This document shows, in pieces, positions 8,653 to 18,345 of a stretch of 64,000 nucleotides of DNA; position 1 is the stretch's first letter, and the number at the start of each line of letters is the position of its first letter. Source of the DNA: JANWKA01 sp035533815 (GTDB lineage Bacteria > Bacteroidota > Bacteroidia > Chitinophagales > Chitinophagaceae); the NCBI GenBank assembly GCA_035533815.1, contig DATLTB010000045.1, forward strand, positions 31,044 through 95,043, given 5' to 3'. The notes beneath the pieces are model-generated. The model was not told where the DNA came from and did no database searches. It worked only from the letters and a program-made list of their open reading frames with translations. Made by a program: the position numbers and the translations under genes.

Positions 8653-8882
8653 ATGGGCTGCATATGTGTAAATTCCGGAGTACTTCAGTTATCCTATTTA
8701 CCAGTTGTATCGTATGTTAGTTCAAATAATAAGGATCCTTAAAACTGTAAAACAGAAACCATCTGGGAGATATACCCAAATCCCCGCTGCCCCCCAAATA
8801 CAATTATGCATTGGGTGCATACCAAATTCATCCAATACGCTTCGTATAATTTAGTTGACGTGTTTAGTTAGCCCGAAGCTAC

Positions 8883-9023
8883 CTAATAATTTGAAAGCAA
8901 ATCACAACTAGTAGACTGATCAAACATCTTCTCATACTGGTAGAAATCCTTAATCTTATTTAATTGGTTAATATCCTGATACTTGGCGAGGAAAATCTCA
9001 AGAAATTGTTCCTTGGTCATCAT
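8883..9023 (-). CDS. Short ORF of unknown nature, possible gene remnant
   Basis: A 46-residue ORF starting with two Met codons (MMTKEQFLEIFLAKYQDINQ...) and ending SNY. The sequence is amphipathic and codon use looks protein-like, with Lys, Glu and Gln typical of a real N-terminus. It resembles the beginning of a longer protein cut short, and a transposase N-terminus is one possibility, but I do not recognise it with certainty. It sits in an accessory pocket beside hicAB and a dead toxin. Confidence 0.3.
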   Translation of the reverse strand: MMTKEQFLEIFLAKYQDINQLNKIKDFYQYEKMFDQSTSCDLLSNY

Positions 9024-9118
9024 AGGTTTAAGAGTTGGTATACTAATGTTACCTCAACCCGCAACAATTTGGTTTGCACCAGGTAGACCGGTATGGCGGC
9101 CTCCTGATGCTTATATGG

Positions 9119-9126
9119 TACATTTG
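9119..9126 (+). promoter_or_regulatory. Possible -7 promoter box for the E1 gene
   Basis: TACATTTG matches TAnnTTTG, the Bacteroidetes sigma-ABfr -7 consensus, and lies 23 bases before the ATG at 9150. No TTG/TTTG is found at the expected 17-23 base distance upstream, so support is weak. Confidence 0.25.
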
Positions 9127-9149
9127 TCCGCAAGCTTCCCTTATTCCGC

Positions 9150-11195
9150 ATGGATAATACCCTTTTGATCCGGGCCTACCGGCTGATGTGCACCGCCAGG
9201 GCCATGGCCCATCTGTATGAATCCAACCGCCGGGAATGTCCATATGTCCATTCCACTTCCTCAGGACATGAAGCCATCCAGGTAGCTACAGGATTACTGC
9301 TCAGCCCACAGGATTATGTCAGCCCCTATTACCGGGACGATGCCATGTTGCTGGCCCTGGGTTACCGGCCCTATGACCTGATGCTGCAGCTGCTGGCTAA
9401 GGCGGACGATCCGTTCAGTGCAGGCAGATCCTACTACTGCCATCCCAGCAACCGGGATCCGGCAAAACCATTCATCATCCATCAAAGCAGTGCCACAGGT
9501 ATGCAGGCCATACCCTCCACCGGTATTGCCCAGGGTATCCGTTACCTGGAATCCCGGGGGCAGGCGGATCCGGGGGTAAAGCCCCTGGTGCTTTGTTCCC
9601 TGGGGGATGGAAGCATGACCGAGGGAGAGGTGAGCGAAGCGCTTCAGTTTGCCACCCTCCGGCAGTTGCCGATCATATTTTTAGTCCAGGATAATGACTG
9701 GGGGATCTCCGTTAAAGGGGACCAGGCCAGGGCCATGAATGCCTATGAATATGCTGCCGGGTTCCGGGGGCTGGAACGGATTGAGGTGGACGGAAATGAT
9801 TTCGAAGCCTCCTACCTGGTCATGGAGGAGGTTATTGGATTTGTCCGCAACACCCGCAAACCCATACTAGTCCGGGCTTCAGTTTCCCTGCTCGGGCATC
9901 ACACTTCCGGAGTCCGTAAAGAATGGTACCGGAGCGAAGCCGACCTGGCCCTCCATGCCGCAGAGGACCCCCTTCCCAGGTGCAGACAACGGTTGCTGGA
10001 ATCTGGTTGTACGGCACAGGAACTGCTGCAGGGGGAACAGGAAGCGGAGACCAGGGCCAGCGAAGATTGTGCTGCGGCGTTGCATGCCCCCGAGCCTGAT
10101 CCGCAGACCGTGACTGGTCAGGTATTTGCCCCCACACCGGTGACCCGGGAATCCGGAGCACGTTCACCGGCCGGAGGCCTACCTGTCATGATGGTGGATG
10201 CCGCCTTGCATGCCATTGAAGAGATCCTGCGGAACTATCCGGAATCCCTTTTTTTTGGTCAGGATGTGGGCAGACCGCTGGGAGGGGTGTTCCGGGAAGC
10301 CGCCCTGCTCGCGGAAAAATTCGGGGACGACCGGGTGTTCAATATGGCCATTCAGGAAGCCTATATCATCGGATCGGCAAATGGACTTTCCGCAGTGGGA
10401 TTGAAACCGGTGGTGGAAGTACAGTTTGCCGATTATGTGTATCCCGCCTTTAACCAGCTGGTCAGTGAAATATCCAAGTCCTGCTACCTCACTGCAGGTA
10501 AGTTCCCTGTACAGGTCCTGATCCGGGTGCCTGTGGGCGCATACGGAGGTGGGGGGCCTTACCATTCCGGGAGTGTGGAGACCACCCTGCTTTCCATCAA
10601 AGGTATCAAGGTCGCATATCCTTCCAATGCAGCGGATATGAAAGGGTTGATGAAGGCCGCCTTCCTGGATCCCAATCCGGTGGTGATGCTGGAACACAAA
10701 GGACTTTACTGGTCCAGGGTACCAGGCACCCAGGAAGCCCGTACCATTGAACCGGCTGAAGATTATATACTTCCCCTGGGGAAGGCCCTGGTGGTGCTGC
10801 AGGCGGACGAGGAACTGGAGCAGTCCGGGGAAACCATTTGCCTGATTTGCTATGGCATGGGAGTGCACTGGGCCCGGCAGGCATCCGCAACTTTTCGGGG
10901 TCAGCTGGAGATCGTAGATCTGAGGACCCTGGAACCCCTGGATGAAGAACTGGTATTTGATGCGGTGAAAAGACATGGCAAATGCCTGGTCCTTACCGAG
11001 GAACCGCTCAATAATTCATTTGCCCAATCCCTGGCTGCCCGCATATCGATTGCCTGCTTCCATTGGCTGGATGCGCCGGTCATGGTGCTGGGTGCTCTGG
11101 ACCTGCCCGCTGTACCCCTGAATGCAGGACTGGAACAGGCGATGCTTCCCAATGCGGAAAAATTGAGCGTTGCCATCCGGGAATTGCTGGATTGA
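9150..11195 (+). CDS. 2-oxoacid dehydrogenase E1, alpha and beta subunits fused
   Basis: A 681-residue thiamine-diphosphate enzyme that decarboxylates a 2-oxoacid and hands the acyl group to the lipoyl E2 of its complex. Residues 1-325 are the E1 alpha part, with the ThDP/Mg motif GDGSMTEGEVSEAL (from residue 152) and the paired Asn in QDNDWGIS. A Pro/Thr/Ala-rich linker (about 310-345) leads to the beta part (about 345-681), with FNMAIQEAYIIG holding the catalytic Glu region and VGAYGGGGPYHSGS. Such fusions are usual in Bacteroidota and are generally branched-chain 2-oxoacid (or pyruvate-like) dehydrogenases; the substrate is inferred. No E2 or E3 gene is next to it, so partners must be encoded elsewhere. 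Confidence 0.88.
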   Translation: MDNTLLIRAYRLMCTARAMAHLYESNRRECPYVHSTSSGHEAIQVATGLLLSPQDYVSPYYRDDAMLLALGYRPYDLMLQLLAKADDPFSAGRSYYCHPSNRDPAKPFIIHQSSATGMQAIPSTGIAQGIRYLESRGQADPGVKPLVLCSLGDGSMTEGEVSEALQFATLRQLPIIFLVQDNDWGISVKGDQARAMNAYEYAAGFRGLERIEVDGNDFEASYLVMEEVIGFVRNTRKPILVRASVSLLGHHTSGVRKEWYRSEADLALHAAEDPLPRCRQRLLESGCTAQELLQGEQEAETRASEDCAAALHAPEPDPQTVTGQVFAPTPVTRESGARSPAGGLPVMMVDAALHAIEEILRNYPESLFFGQDVGRPLGGVFREAALLAEKFGDDRVFNMAIQEAYIIGSANGLSAVGLKPVVEVQFADYVYPAFNQLVSEISKSCYLTAGKFPVQVLIRVPVGAYGGGGPYHSGSVETTLLSIKGIKVAYPSNAADMKGLMKAAFLDPNPVVMLEHKGLYWSRVPGTQEARTIEPAEDYILPLGKALVVLQADEELEQSGETICLICYGMGVHWARQASATFRGQLEIVDLRTLEPLDEELVFDAVKRHGKCLVLTEEPLNNSFAQSLAARISIACFHWLDAPVMVLGALDLPAVPLNAGLEQAMLPNAEKLSVAIRELLD

Positions 11196-11345
11196 ATGTT
11201 TTCCCATATTAATTAAAGGTGAAATCTGGATTAATACTTTGTTCTTAACCCCATTCTTCCTTGATTTGCCACTACGGGTGCTTCCCCCCTCGATCCATGG
11301 GGGCTTAATGATGGATTTATTCACCGAAAGCACCGGATATAATTT

Positions 11346-13943
11346 ATGAAAAAAGATCTCTTTTACCGCCTGCTTCCCTGGATGTTCCCGGGTTTGATCC
11401 AGGCCGGACTATGCCAGGCACAGACTGATGTCCATCCCTTGCCGGTGACGATGCCCTATAACCGGATCATTGATCCGGCTGGCCGGGTGATCCGCTACGG
11501 GGATCCCGGCCTGGAGAACCACAGCCTGGATTGCCGGTTCATTCCCGGCACCGGGGTATTGGTGGTGGAAGACCGCTACGGACTGGCATTTATCAGGACC
11601 AGCACCGGCAAACTGATTTACCGGCTTTCCCTGGCTAAGGCATTGCCTTATCCGAGACTAATGAATACCTATGGGGGATTGCAGGTGATCCGGGATTCCG
11701 GTCATGCGGAGATATACTGGGGTGCAGCCCAGGCAAAAAAAAACGGGGCTTCCCTGGTCCTGGGGGCTTCCTGGAACGGGCAAACTGCACATATTATTCG
11801 GGAAATCCTGTTTAAAGCCCATAAACCGGCTCCTGCCGCCCTTCCCAACCAACTGATTATCCGAAGGGAAATGGGGGTCCGCTATCTATATACGGTGCTC
11901 AATGGCAACAACCAGCTGATCAAGATGCGGCTCAGGGATGCCAGGACCATCTGGACAGCTCCTACCGGGGTGGCCCCGTATGGGATGGCGATAACCGGGG
12001 GGAAAGCCTATGTCACTAACTGGGGCGGGGATTCACCTGCGGATACCGGCTCGGAAACCGCCGGGGTGCCCTGGGGTGCAGCCTATATTGATCCCCGGAC
12101 AGGAGCTACCCGGGAAGGGAGCATAACCGTCATTAATATAGCCACCGGAACAGTAATTAAAGACATCCTTACCGGACTTCACCCCAATGCCATTGTAACT
12201 GCCCCTTCGGGCAGTTACCTCTATGCCGCCAATGGAAACAGCGATGATATCACCGTGGTGGATGCCCTTACCGACCAGGTAAAGGGGACCATACCGGTGA
12301 TGCTGGATCCACGCTACAATCCCTTTATCGGAGATTCCCCCAATGCACTGGTGTTCGATCCCAGCGGAAAATACCTGTTTGTAGCCAATGGTATGGACAA
12401 TGCGGTGGGTATGATCCGGATAGAAGCGGATGGCCTTGGATCCTTGCAGGGTTTCATCCCTGTGGAAGCCTACCCTTCGGGCCTGGCCCTGAACCCAGCT
12501 GGTTTGCTGGCCGTGACCAATCTGGAGGGAGAGGGAGCAAGGGTAAGCATCCATGACGCCTATAACAGTCATCATCAGCTGGCCACCGTAACCCTGGTCA
12601 GGGTACCGGGTATGGCCGCATTGGCAGCCTATACGGTCCGCGTCAGGAAATATAACCTGGTGTTTCGTTCCCGGCTTGCCAGGGCGCTGCCCAGGCTGCA
12701 TCAGCCAGCCAGAGTGGTTCCGGAAAGGATTGGAGAGCCATCCCTGATCCGGCATGTGCTATATATCATCAAGGAAAACCGCACGTATGACCAGGTGCTT
12801 GGAGATATGTCCGCAGGTAATGGAGATGCTTCCCTATGTGCGTTCGGAGATAGTGTGACCCCCAACGAGCACCGGCTGGCCACCCAGTTTGAGCTGATGG
12901 ATGGTTTCCTGATGTCCGGTAAATGTTCCGCTGAGGGACATCAATGGACGGATGCGGCCATGGTGACCGACTATGTTGAAAAAAATGTCAGGGCCTGGTT
13001 CCGCAGCTATCCTCATGTGCAGAATGATGCCCTGGTCTATGACCGGGAAGGATTTATCTGGAACGATGCCCTGGACCATGGCAGATCGGTCAGGATTTAT
13101 GGAGAAGCAGCAACTCCGCACTGGAAGGATCACCTGGACTGGACCCGTATATATGCCTTGTACAACCACGGAGAAACCTTTCATTTCTACAACACCTCCA
13201 CCATATCCCGGGTGCGGCCCCTGCTCGCTCCCGGCTATCCGGGCTTTGACAGCCATTTTATCAATGACCAGATCCGGGCTTCGGATTTCATCCGGGAGTT
13301 GCATCACTATGACAGCCTGCCCGGGGACCAGTGGCCTGAGCTGATGGTCATGGCACTTCCCAATGACCATACTGCGGGCACAAAACCGGGGTTTCCCACC
13401 CCGCGTGCCATGGTTGCGGACAATGACCTGGCTTTGGGAAGGATCGTGCAGGCGGTGACCCATAGCCGTTTCTGGGATTCCACGGCTATCCTGGTCACTG
13501 AAGATGATTCCCAGGACGGCTGGGATCATGTTTCCGCTTACCGGGCACCCTGTTTTGTCATCAGCCCTTACAGTCAGCTGCATGCCGTGGTCCATACTTC
13601 ATACAACCAAACCAGCATGGTGAGGACCATTGAGCAGATCCTGGGAATACCCCCCATGAATGCCCTGGATGCCACAGCCACGCCGATGTTCGCCTGCTTC
13701 ACAGGCAAGAAAGACCTGACCGGATATACCGCTGTCCCCAACCAGGTCCCCCTGAATGAAATGAATCCACCCCTGAACAGGCTAAAGGGAAAGGCCCGGA
13801 AAATGGCCTGGCTGTCCTCAGCACCCCAGTTCGATCATATCGATGGAGGAAATGATGACCTGCTGAACCGGATTATCTGGTTTTCCACCATGGGAGCCAA
13901 ACCCTATCCGGAAAATAACCCCCTGCATTCAGAAAAGCAATGA
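11346..13943 (+). CDS. Secreted beta-propeller plus phosphoesterase-family protein
   Basis: An 865-residue exported protein. A signal peptide with hydrophobic core PWMFPGLIQAGLCQAQ is followed by a YVTN/YncE-like beta-propeller (about residues 190-430), recognisable from blades such as SYLYAANGNSDDITVVDALT and KYLFVANGMDNAVGMI. Residues about 464-790 belong to the phosphoesterase family of the alkaline phosphatase superfamily (PF04185 type): HVLYIIKENRTYDQVLGDM carries the metal and nucleophile region, and MALPNDHTAG and TEDDSQDGWDHVSAYR supply further metal ligands. The family includes phospholipase C and acid phosphatases, so a periplasmic or surface phosphomono- or diesterase is likely. 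The substrate is unknown. It stands alone, 150 bases after the E1 gene. Confidence 0.8.
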   Translation: MKKDLFYRLLPWMFPGLIQAGLCQAQTDVHPLPVTMPYNRIIDPAGRVIRYGDPGLENHSLDCRFIPGTGVLVVEDRYGLAFIRTSTGKLIYRLSLAKALPYPRLMNTYGGLQVIRDSGHAEIYWGAAQAKKNGASLVLGASWNGQTAHIIREILFKAHKPAPAALPNQLIIRREMGVRYLYTVLNGNNQLIKMRLRDARTIWTAPTGVAPYGMAITGGKAYVTNWGGDSPADTGSETAGVPWGAAYIDPRTGATREGSITVINIATGTVIKDILTGLHPNAIVTAPSGSYLYAANGNSDDITVVDALTDQVKGTIPVMLDPRYNPFIGDSPNALVFDPSGKYLFVANGMDNAVGMIRIEADGLGSLQGFIPVEAYPSGLALNPAGLLAVTNLEGEGARVSIHDAYNSHHQLATVTLVRVPGMAALAAYTVRVRKYNLVFRSRLARALPRLHQPARVVPERIGEPSLIRHVLYIIKENRTYDQVLGDMSAGNGDASLCAFGDSVTPNEHRLATQFELMDGFLMSGKCSAEGHQWTDAAMVTDYVEKNVRAWFRSYPHVQNDALVYDREGFIWNDALDHGRSVRIYGEAATPHWKDHLDWTRIYALYNHGETFHFYNTSTISRVRPLLAPGYPGFDSHFINDQIRASDFIRELHHYDSLPGDQWPELMVMALPNDHTAGTKPGFPTPRAMVADNDLALGRIVQAVTHSRFWDSTAILVTEDDSQDGWDHVSAYRAPCFVISPYSQLHAVVHTSYNQTSMVRTIEQILGIPPMNALDATATPMFACFTGKKDLTGYTAVPNQVPLNEMNPPLNRLKGKARKMAWLSSAPQFDHIDGGNDDLLNRIIWFSTMGAKPYPENNPLHSEKQ

Positions 13944-14064
13944 GTCCATGCAGGGATAAGCCCGGAGACTGAAGCATGGATTATCGGGGAACCCAAGGAA
14001 GCAGATGGAACTTTATCTGTATTTTTGGTATCCTATTGATTGATCTCCAGCTTCATCTGAACAT

Positions 14065-14499
14065 ATGCAAACAGCCAAAAGAACCTATTTCAAATTAGAT
14101 CCACAGGAAAAAATGCAGGAGCGGCTGATGCTGGCTATGGCCATCCTGGCTTTCCTTACCCTGGCCTTCGGGATATATGAACAGACCAGGCATATTAAAT
14201 ATTATAACCGGATTTTTTTTCCTTTATTTGATTTGTTCTGGATGGCTTACCTGCTGTTTTACAGCATCAATGCCTTGGGGAAAGCTAACCTGACCCCCAA
14301 ATGGACTCCGGCATATATTTTCAGGACCATCCTGTTTCTGACCAGGCGGATAGGCCGTCTTTCAGAGAGCAGGTCAATCCAGGTTACGGTAAAAATTCTG
14401 GGCATATCAGGTTGCATATTCGCCAGCCTGCTGCTCCTGTATTCCGTGGCCCAAATTACAGGAAGAATCCCCATCGGATATCCTGTCCGGGGATTCTGA
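14065..14499 (+). CDS. Small membrane protein of unknown function
   Basis: A 144-residue protein with three likely membrane segments (about residues 20-40, 52-70 and 108-130) and basic loops between them (RRIGRLSESRS). I do not recognise a family. The base composition and codon use match the neighbouring genes, the start ATG is unambiguous and there is no overlap with another good frame, so it is probably a real gene. It may share a transcript with nothing: 121 bases precede it and 112 follow it. Confidence 0.55.
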   Translation: MQTAKRTYFKLDPQEKMQERLMLAMAILAFLTLAFGIYEQTRHIKYYNRIFFPLFDLFWMAYLLFYSINALGKANLTPKWTPAYIFRTILFLTRRIGRLSESRSIQVTVKILGISGCIFASLLLLYSVAQITGRIPIGYPVRGF

Positions 14500-14611
14500 G
14501 GCTATTCTTGACCAGATAAAATCCCGCTGTATATCCGGGTCATGTATTCCTGCATAGGATGACCATGCAGTTGTTTATTCTATTATTATTCTTCTTCCTA
14601 ATTTTGGCCTG

Positions 14612-15130
14612 ATGCCATTGTTTACCACGACCATACTGCGTTTTGGGAACCAGGGGGAAAAGACAGGCTGGTACTATATTGTCATTCCAGAAGAAATCAC
14701 CCAACACCTGAAGCCGGGCTGTAAAAAAGCTTACCGGGTTAAAGGGAAATTAGATGGACATGCAATCAGCGGAGTCGCCTTGCTGCCCATGGGCGGGGGA
14801 GAATTCATCATGCCCATCAATGCCTCGATGCGTAAAGCCCTTGCAAAAGGGGAGGGGGCATCATTAACAGTCCGGTTGACTGTGGACCTGGATTTCCGTA
14901 TTGATGCTCCGGCTGATTTCACCGACTGTTTGGCTGATGATCCTGTTGCGGAGCAATTCTTTTTCCAGTTGCCCAAATCGCATCAGGGCTATTTTATCAA
15001 ATGGATTGACAGTGCAAAAACAAACCCGACCAGGGCAAAGCGAATAAGCCGCGCCCTGATCGCATTATCCGCCAAAAAAAACTTCAGCGGCATGATGCGC
15101 ATGTTCCAGCAAAAATATCTGGATGAATAG
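14612..15130 (+). CDS. YdeI/OmdA-family protein with DUF1905 domain
   Basis: A 172-residue cytoplasmic protein. Residues about 3-95 are a DUF1905 beta barrel (FGNQGEKTGWYYIVIPEEI ... GEFIMPINASMRKALAKGEG), and the C-terminal 50 residues match the YdeI/OmpD-associated helical segment (FFQLPKSHQGYFIKWIDSAKT...RISRALIALSAKKN). The C-terminal family has been linked to bacteriocin protection and outer membrane stress in other bacteria, but the biochemical role is not known. A TAATTTTG box at 14599-14606 resembles a -7 promoter element but lies very close to the ATG. Confidence 0.8.
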   Translation: MPLFTTTILRFGNQGEKTGWYYIVIPEEITQHLKPGCKKAYRVKGKLDGHAISGVALLPMGGGEFIMPINASMRKALAKGEGASLTVRLTVDLDFRIDAPADFTDCLADDPVAEQFFFQLPKSHQGYFIKWIDSAKTNPTRAKRISRALIALSAKKNFSGMMRMFQQKYLDE

Positions 15131-15669
15131 ACCTGTAAACATTAGCATTTCTGAAATACCTTCACGAAATGCTATCCTGAAAGTCAATAAAGCCCAGAAA
15201 GTAAGGCAGTTCCCGGATCATCTTGATTTTGTCTTGGCAAGACCATGAGGGAAAAAGGCCATTCGGCATTCAAATTCCGGCAGGGACACCCTGACCAGCC
15301 TGATATTTCCGGACACAGATACTCAAGGACATTTAAAGTCTAGGCGCAATTAATGGGAGGAACCTTTGAATATAATGAAATAGCAGGAATTAATTATTGG
15401 TTCCGGACTCGAAAAAAGTAACCCCCAATCGAACAGTTTTCGGACCATTTTATGGGTGCGTTAAATCGACTTCCTGCAATAGCAGTTTGATTATCTGATT
15501 ATTTATTCTAATCTGTTGTTAATGATAAAAATTATCTCGTCCGAAGGTGTTTTTATTGTACGCAGTGTAGAAGGATTCCCTACTCCGGCAAAGGGCATAA
15601 AATGATATTATAATAAATGTTGGTTATTTCCTACAATTATTGTTATTTTGTGGATAATAAGCTACATTT
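15131..15669. other. Intergenic region before hipBA
   Basis: 539 bases with no ORF of note. The right third becomes A/T-rich (from about 15480) and probably holds the hipBA promoter; no perfect inverted repeat of the HipB-operator type was seen. No RNA gene recognised. Confidence 0.4.
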
Positions 15670-15972
15670 ATGAAAAGCAAAAAACAAATATTATTCCCAA
15701 AATACCAGAAAATATTAGAACAGGTAGGAGAAAATATTAAGCTGGCGCGGAAAAGACGTAAGCTTACTACCATACAGGTAGCCGAACGGGCGGGTATTGA
15801 CCGGTCAACATTATATGAAATTGAGAAAGGAAATTCAAGTGTATCGCTGGGGGCTTATTTTAATACCATACGGGTATTGGGTTTGCAGGACGATTTTCTG
15901 AAACTGGCGGCAGACGATAAATATGGTAGGAAGCTGCAGGACCTACAATTAATAGGAAACACAAAAGGCTAA
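15670..15972 (+). CDS. hipB: HipB-like XRE-family antitoxin/repressor
   Basis: A 100-residue DNA-binding protein. Residues about 20-80 form an XRE helix-turn-helix (ENIKLARKRRKLTTIQVAERAGIDRSTLYEIEKGNSSVSLGAY...), and the rest is short and polar. It is followed after 4 bases by hipA, the arrangement of hipBA operons in which HipB represses the operon and neutralises the HipA kinase. The identification rests on the HTH and on the neighbour. Confidence 0.85.
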   Translation: MKSKKQILFPKYQKILEQVGENIKLARKRRKLTTIQVAERAGIDRSTLYEIEKGNSSVSLGAYFNTIRVLGLQDDFLKLAADDKYGRKLQDLQLIGNTKG

Positions 15973-15976
15973 TACA

Positions 15977-17230
15977 ATGGCAGGTAAAATTAATATATGG
16001 GTATATGCGCATTGGGTAGGAATGCCCGAACCAAAATGTATTGGGGTACTCTCAGTTCAACAGGCTAAGGGGAAAAAGGCATTCAGTTTTGAATATGATA
16101 AAGAATGGATTGCTTCAAAAGAGCAGCTGCTATTGGACCCGGACATATCCTGGTATACAGGCACTCAGTATCCCAATAACAAAGAGAATTTCGGGGTATT
16201 TATGGATTCCATGCCCGATGCATGGGGAAGGAAATTAATGATGCGAAGAGCAGCACAGGAAGCAAGAGAGCAGGGCAAGAATGCACCGACATTATACGAT
16301 ATTGATATTCTTTTAGGTGTATTTGATGAAAGCAGAATGGGGGCTTTACGTTTCAAATTAGATACTGAAGGTCCTTTTTTGGATAACAATAAAGCATACC
16401 CTATACCACATTGGTCAAACGTCTGGGAACTACAGCATGGCGCAGCAGTAATTGAATCTGATGAGGATAGCCAGGAAGCTAAAAAGTGGCTTGCCATATT
16501 AATAGCCCCGGGTTCATCATTAGGGGGTGCACGGCCTAAGGCTAATATCTTAGATGAGAATAACCATCCATGGATTGCTAAGTTTCCTGCAAAAGCTGAT
16601 ACCATTGATAAAGCTGCATGGGAATACCTTGCATATATGCTTGCATTAAAAGCAGGCATTGATATGGCTGAATCAAGAATTGAAAAAGTAAGTGGTAAAT
16701 ACAATACTTTTTTTACCAGGAGATTTGACAGGCTGGACGGAGAACGGATACATTTTGCCTCAGCTATGACCATGACTGGCAATAATGAGGATACCATTAA
16801 AAACAATCCTGCAAGTTATCTCGACTTAGCAGAGTTTATTCAATATTCAGGTTCTAATAATCAGGCTGATTTGCATCAATTATGGAAACGGATTGTGTTT
16901 AATATAGCAATTTCAAACACAGATGATCATCTACGTAATCATGGATTTATTTTAAAAGAAGATGGTTGGAGATTATCCCCGGCTTATGATATTAATCCTT
17001 CTATTGATAAAGACGGGCTTGCTTTAAATATTGATTCATCCGATAATGCGCTTAGTTTTCAATTGGCTAAAAGTGTTGGTACCTACTTTCAACTCAATAA
17101 TCAACAAATGGATGAAATCATTAATCAGATTATTGCAATAAGAAAAAACTGGAGAAAACTGGCCAATAAGATAGGAATTTCCAGGGCAGAACAGGAATTA
17201 ATGGCTAAAGCGGTTACCACCTGTAACTAA
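15977..17230 (+). CDS. hipA: HipA-family serine/threonine kinase toxin
   Basis: A 417-residue HipA homologue, full length. HipA kinases phosphorylate glutamyl-tRNA synthetase or related targets and cause growth arrest and persistence. Visible pieces: an N-terminal subdomain with NFGVFMDSMPDAWGR (the conserved DSLPDxWG region), the Gly-rich loop GSSLGGARPK near residue 178, the catalytic-loop equivalent NTDDHLRNHGF (about 313-323) and the Mg-binding LSPAYDINP (about 333-341). All catalytic residues appear present, so it should be active. It is directly downstream of hipB and next to decayed DNA with a recombinase tail, which suggests arrival with a mobile element. Confidence 0.9.
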   Translation: MAGKINIWVYAHWVGMPEPKCIGVLSVQQAKGKKAFSFEYDKEWIASKEQLLLDPDISWYTGTQYPNNKENFGVFMDSMPDAWGRKLMMRRAAQEAREQGKNAPTLYDIDILLGVFDESRMGALRFKLDTEGPFLDNNKAYPIPHWSNVWELQHGAAVIESDEDSQEAKKWLAILIAPGSSLGGARPKANILDENNHPWIAKFPAKADTIDKAAWEYLAYMLALKAGIDMAESRIEKVSGKYNTFFTRRFDRLDGERIHFASAMTMTGNNEDTIKNNPASYLDLAEFIQYSGSNNQADLHQLWKRIVFNIAISNTDDHLRNHGFILKEDGWRLSPAYDINPSIDKDGLALNIDSSDNALSFQLAKSVGTYFQLNNQQMDEIINQIIAIRKNWRKLANKIGISRAEQELMAKAVTTCN

Positions 17231-17939
17231 TAACTATTTTCTTCCTGCATGATGTAATTTTCCTGTTAGTTATAAGCCAGCACCAACACCTCACCGAAAA
17301 GGACAGTGTATTACTTACCCAGGATTATTTAAACAAGTAAAAGCTGTTATTAAAGTACTCATCAAAACAGATGCATTCAAAGATTAATTGAATTGACTAA
17401 ATGCTTGTAATGCTGAAATAGAATTGATTACTGATGCTATAATATTTGGAGCAGAAATCATTAAAGCTGATATTCCACAAAAAGATAAATTGCATCAGGG
17501 AAGTGCCGCTACTTTATATCGCCGGGAAATAAAATGCAACTGGACTAATTTCCCGAACGCAATGTGTAATACGTTCTGCAGCGATAAAATTCCTGTTACT
17601 CGAATCTAGGTTGAAGAAAATATAAATATACAGGCTAACCTGAAGCTATTAATACAGAAGCGTGCTATTATGGAGTGGAGGATGTTTTAATGGGAAGAAA
17701 GGGAAAAGAAAGATCAGCTTCACTGATCACCGTTGTTGAACAAATGATTTTGCACGGTTTTTTTAATTTGCCAAGTTGTGTTTGGAAGTTAACCGTCTGC
17801 GCCCCAAAGGATGCTACCATTACTCCTGTTGATAGCCATGCTTTTCTTCCTTTTGAGTCAGATTCAGCCCAGAGAATACCAATGGTTTTTTTATTCTTGA
17901 GTTAAAAAAATACGAAGACGAATTTGACATGAATGGCAT
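17231..17939. other. Decayed DNA after hipA, no intact gene
   Basis: About 700 bases in which every frame is repeatedly stopped. Short open stretches (for example 17424-17609 and 17675-17905) look partly protein-like but lack recognisable motifs and are flanked by stops, so they are best read as worn fragments of earlier mobile DNA. No RNA gene recognised. Confidence 0.45.
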
Positions 17940-18345
17940 ATATATTATCACTTTAATAGAATTTTATGGTGAAAGACGAGAAGTCAGCAAAGCGATAGAA
18001 AACAACTTCTTTCTGAAATAGATGAGTTGATCAATTGACTGAAAAAAGCCGGGGAAATGGAAGGAGATCAGGTACCTGATCCGAGAGTTAAAGCAGGTTT
18101 GCATTAGTAAAATCAAGGTATTGGAAGCCAAACTGGCCGGTTCCGACCAGGTAAAAAAAGCATTATAGGACAATGAGATCAGGTAATCACCAATCTTGGC
18201 CAGTTTGATGATTTATATGCACAGGGAACTAAGACAGAAAAGCGACAAATCATAGGCTCGATATATCCGGAAAAACTCGTTTACGATGAAGAACAATATC
18301 GAAACATCCGGTTGAATGAAGACGTTCAGATAAAATACACCCCGT
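17940..18345 (+). pseudogene. C-terminal remnant of a large serine recombinase
   Basis: Pieces in two frames read as the end of a Bacteroidetes-type serine recombinase: RKQLLSEIDELIN with a stop, then YLIRELKQVCISKIKVLEAKLAGS in another frame (a coiled-coil stretch), and DDLYAQGTKTEKRQIIGSIYPEKLVYDEEQYR followed by RLNEDVQIKY. The IIGSIYPEKL phrase is characteristic of the C-terminus of these recombinases. Stops and shifts inside show the gene is dead, and the catalytic N-terminal domain is not found. It lies directly before the tra operon and may be the integrase remnant of that element, which is an inference from position. Confidence 0.6.

Larger units (their letters stand above)
8653..9149. 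other. Intergenic region with one short reverse ORF
   Basis: About 500 bases without a supported long gene. It contains an imperfect inverted repeat around 8803-8852 (aattatgcattgg ... ccaatacg...tataatt), which may be a fragment of a mobile element end, the short reverse-strand ORF 8883-9023 listed separately, and a TACATTTG box at 9119-9126 just before the E1 gene. Confidence 0.4.

Noticed and set aside
13945..13980. 7-bp inverted repeat tccatgc/gcatgga after the phosphoesterase gene
   Set aside because: The stem is short with a 22-base loop and no T-run, and alternative pairings exist, so it is not called a terminator.
17675..17905. 76-codon ORF in the decayed region after hipA
   Set aside because: No motif, and stops surround it on both sides; treated as part of the worn stretch.
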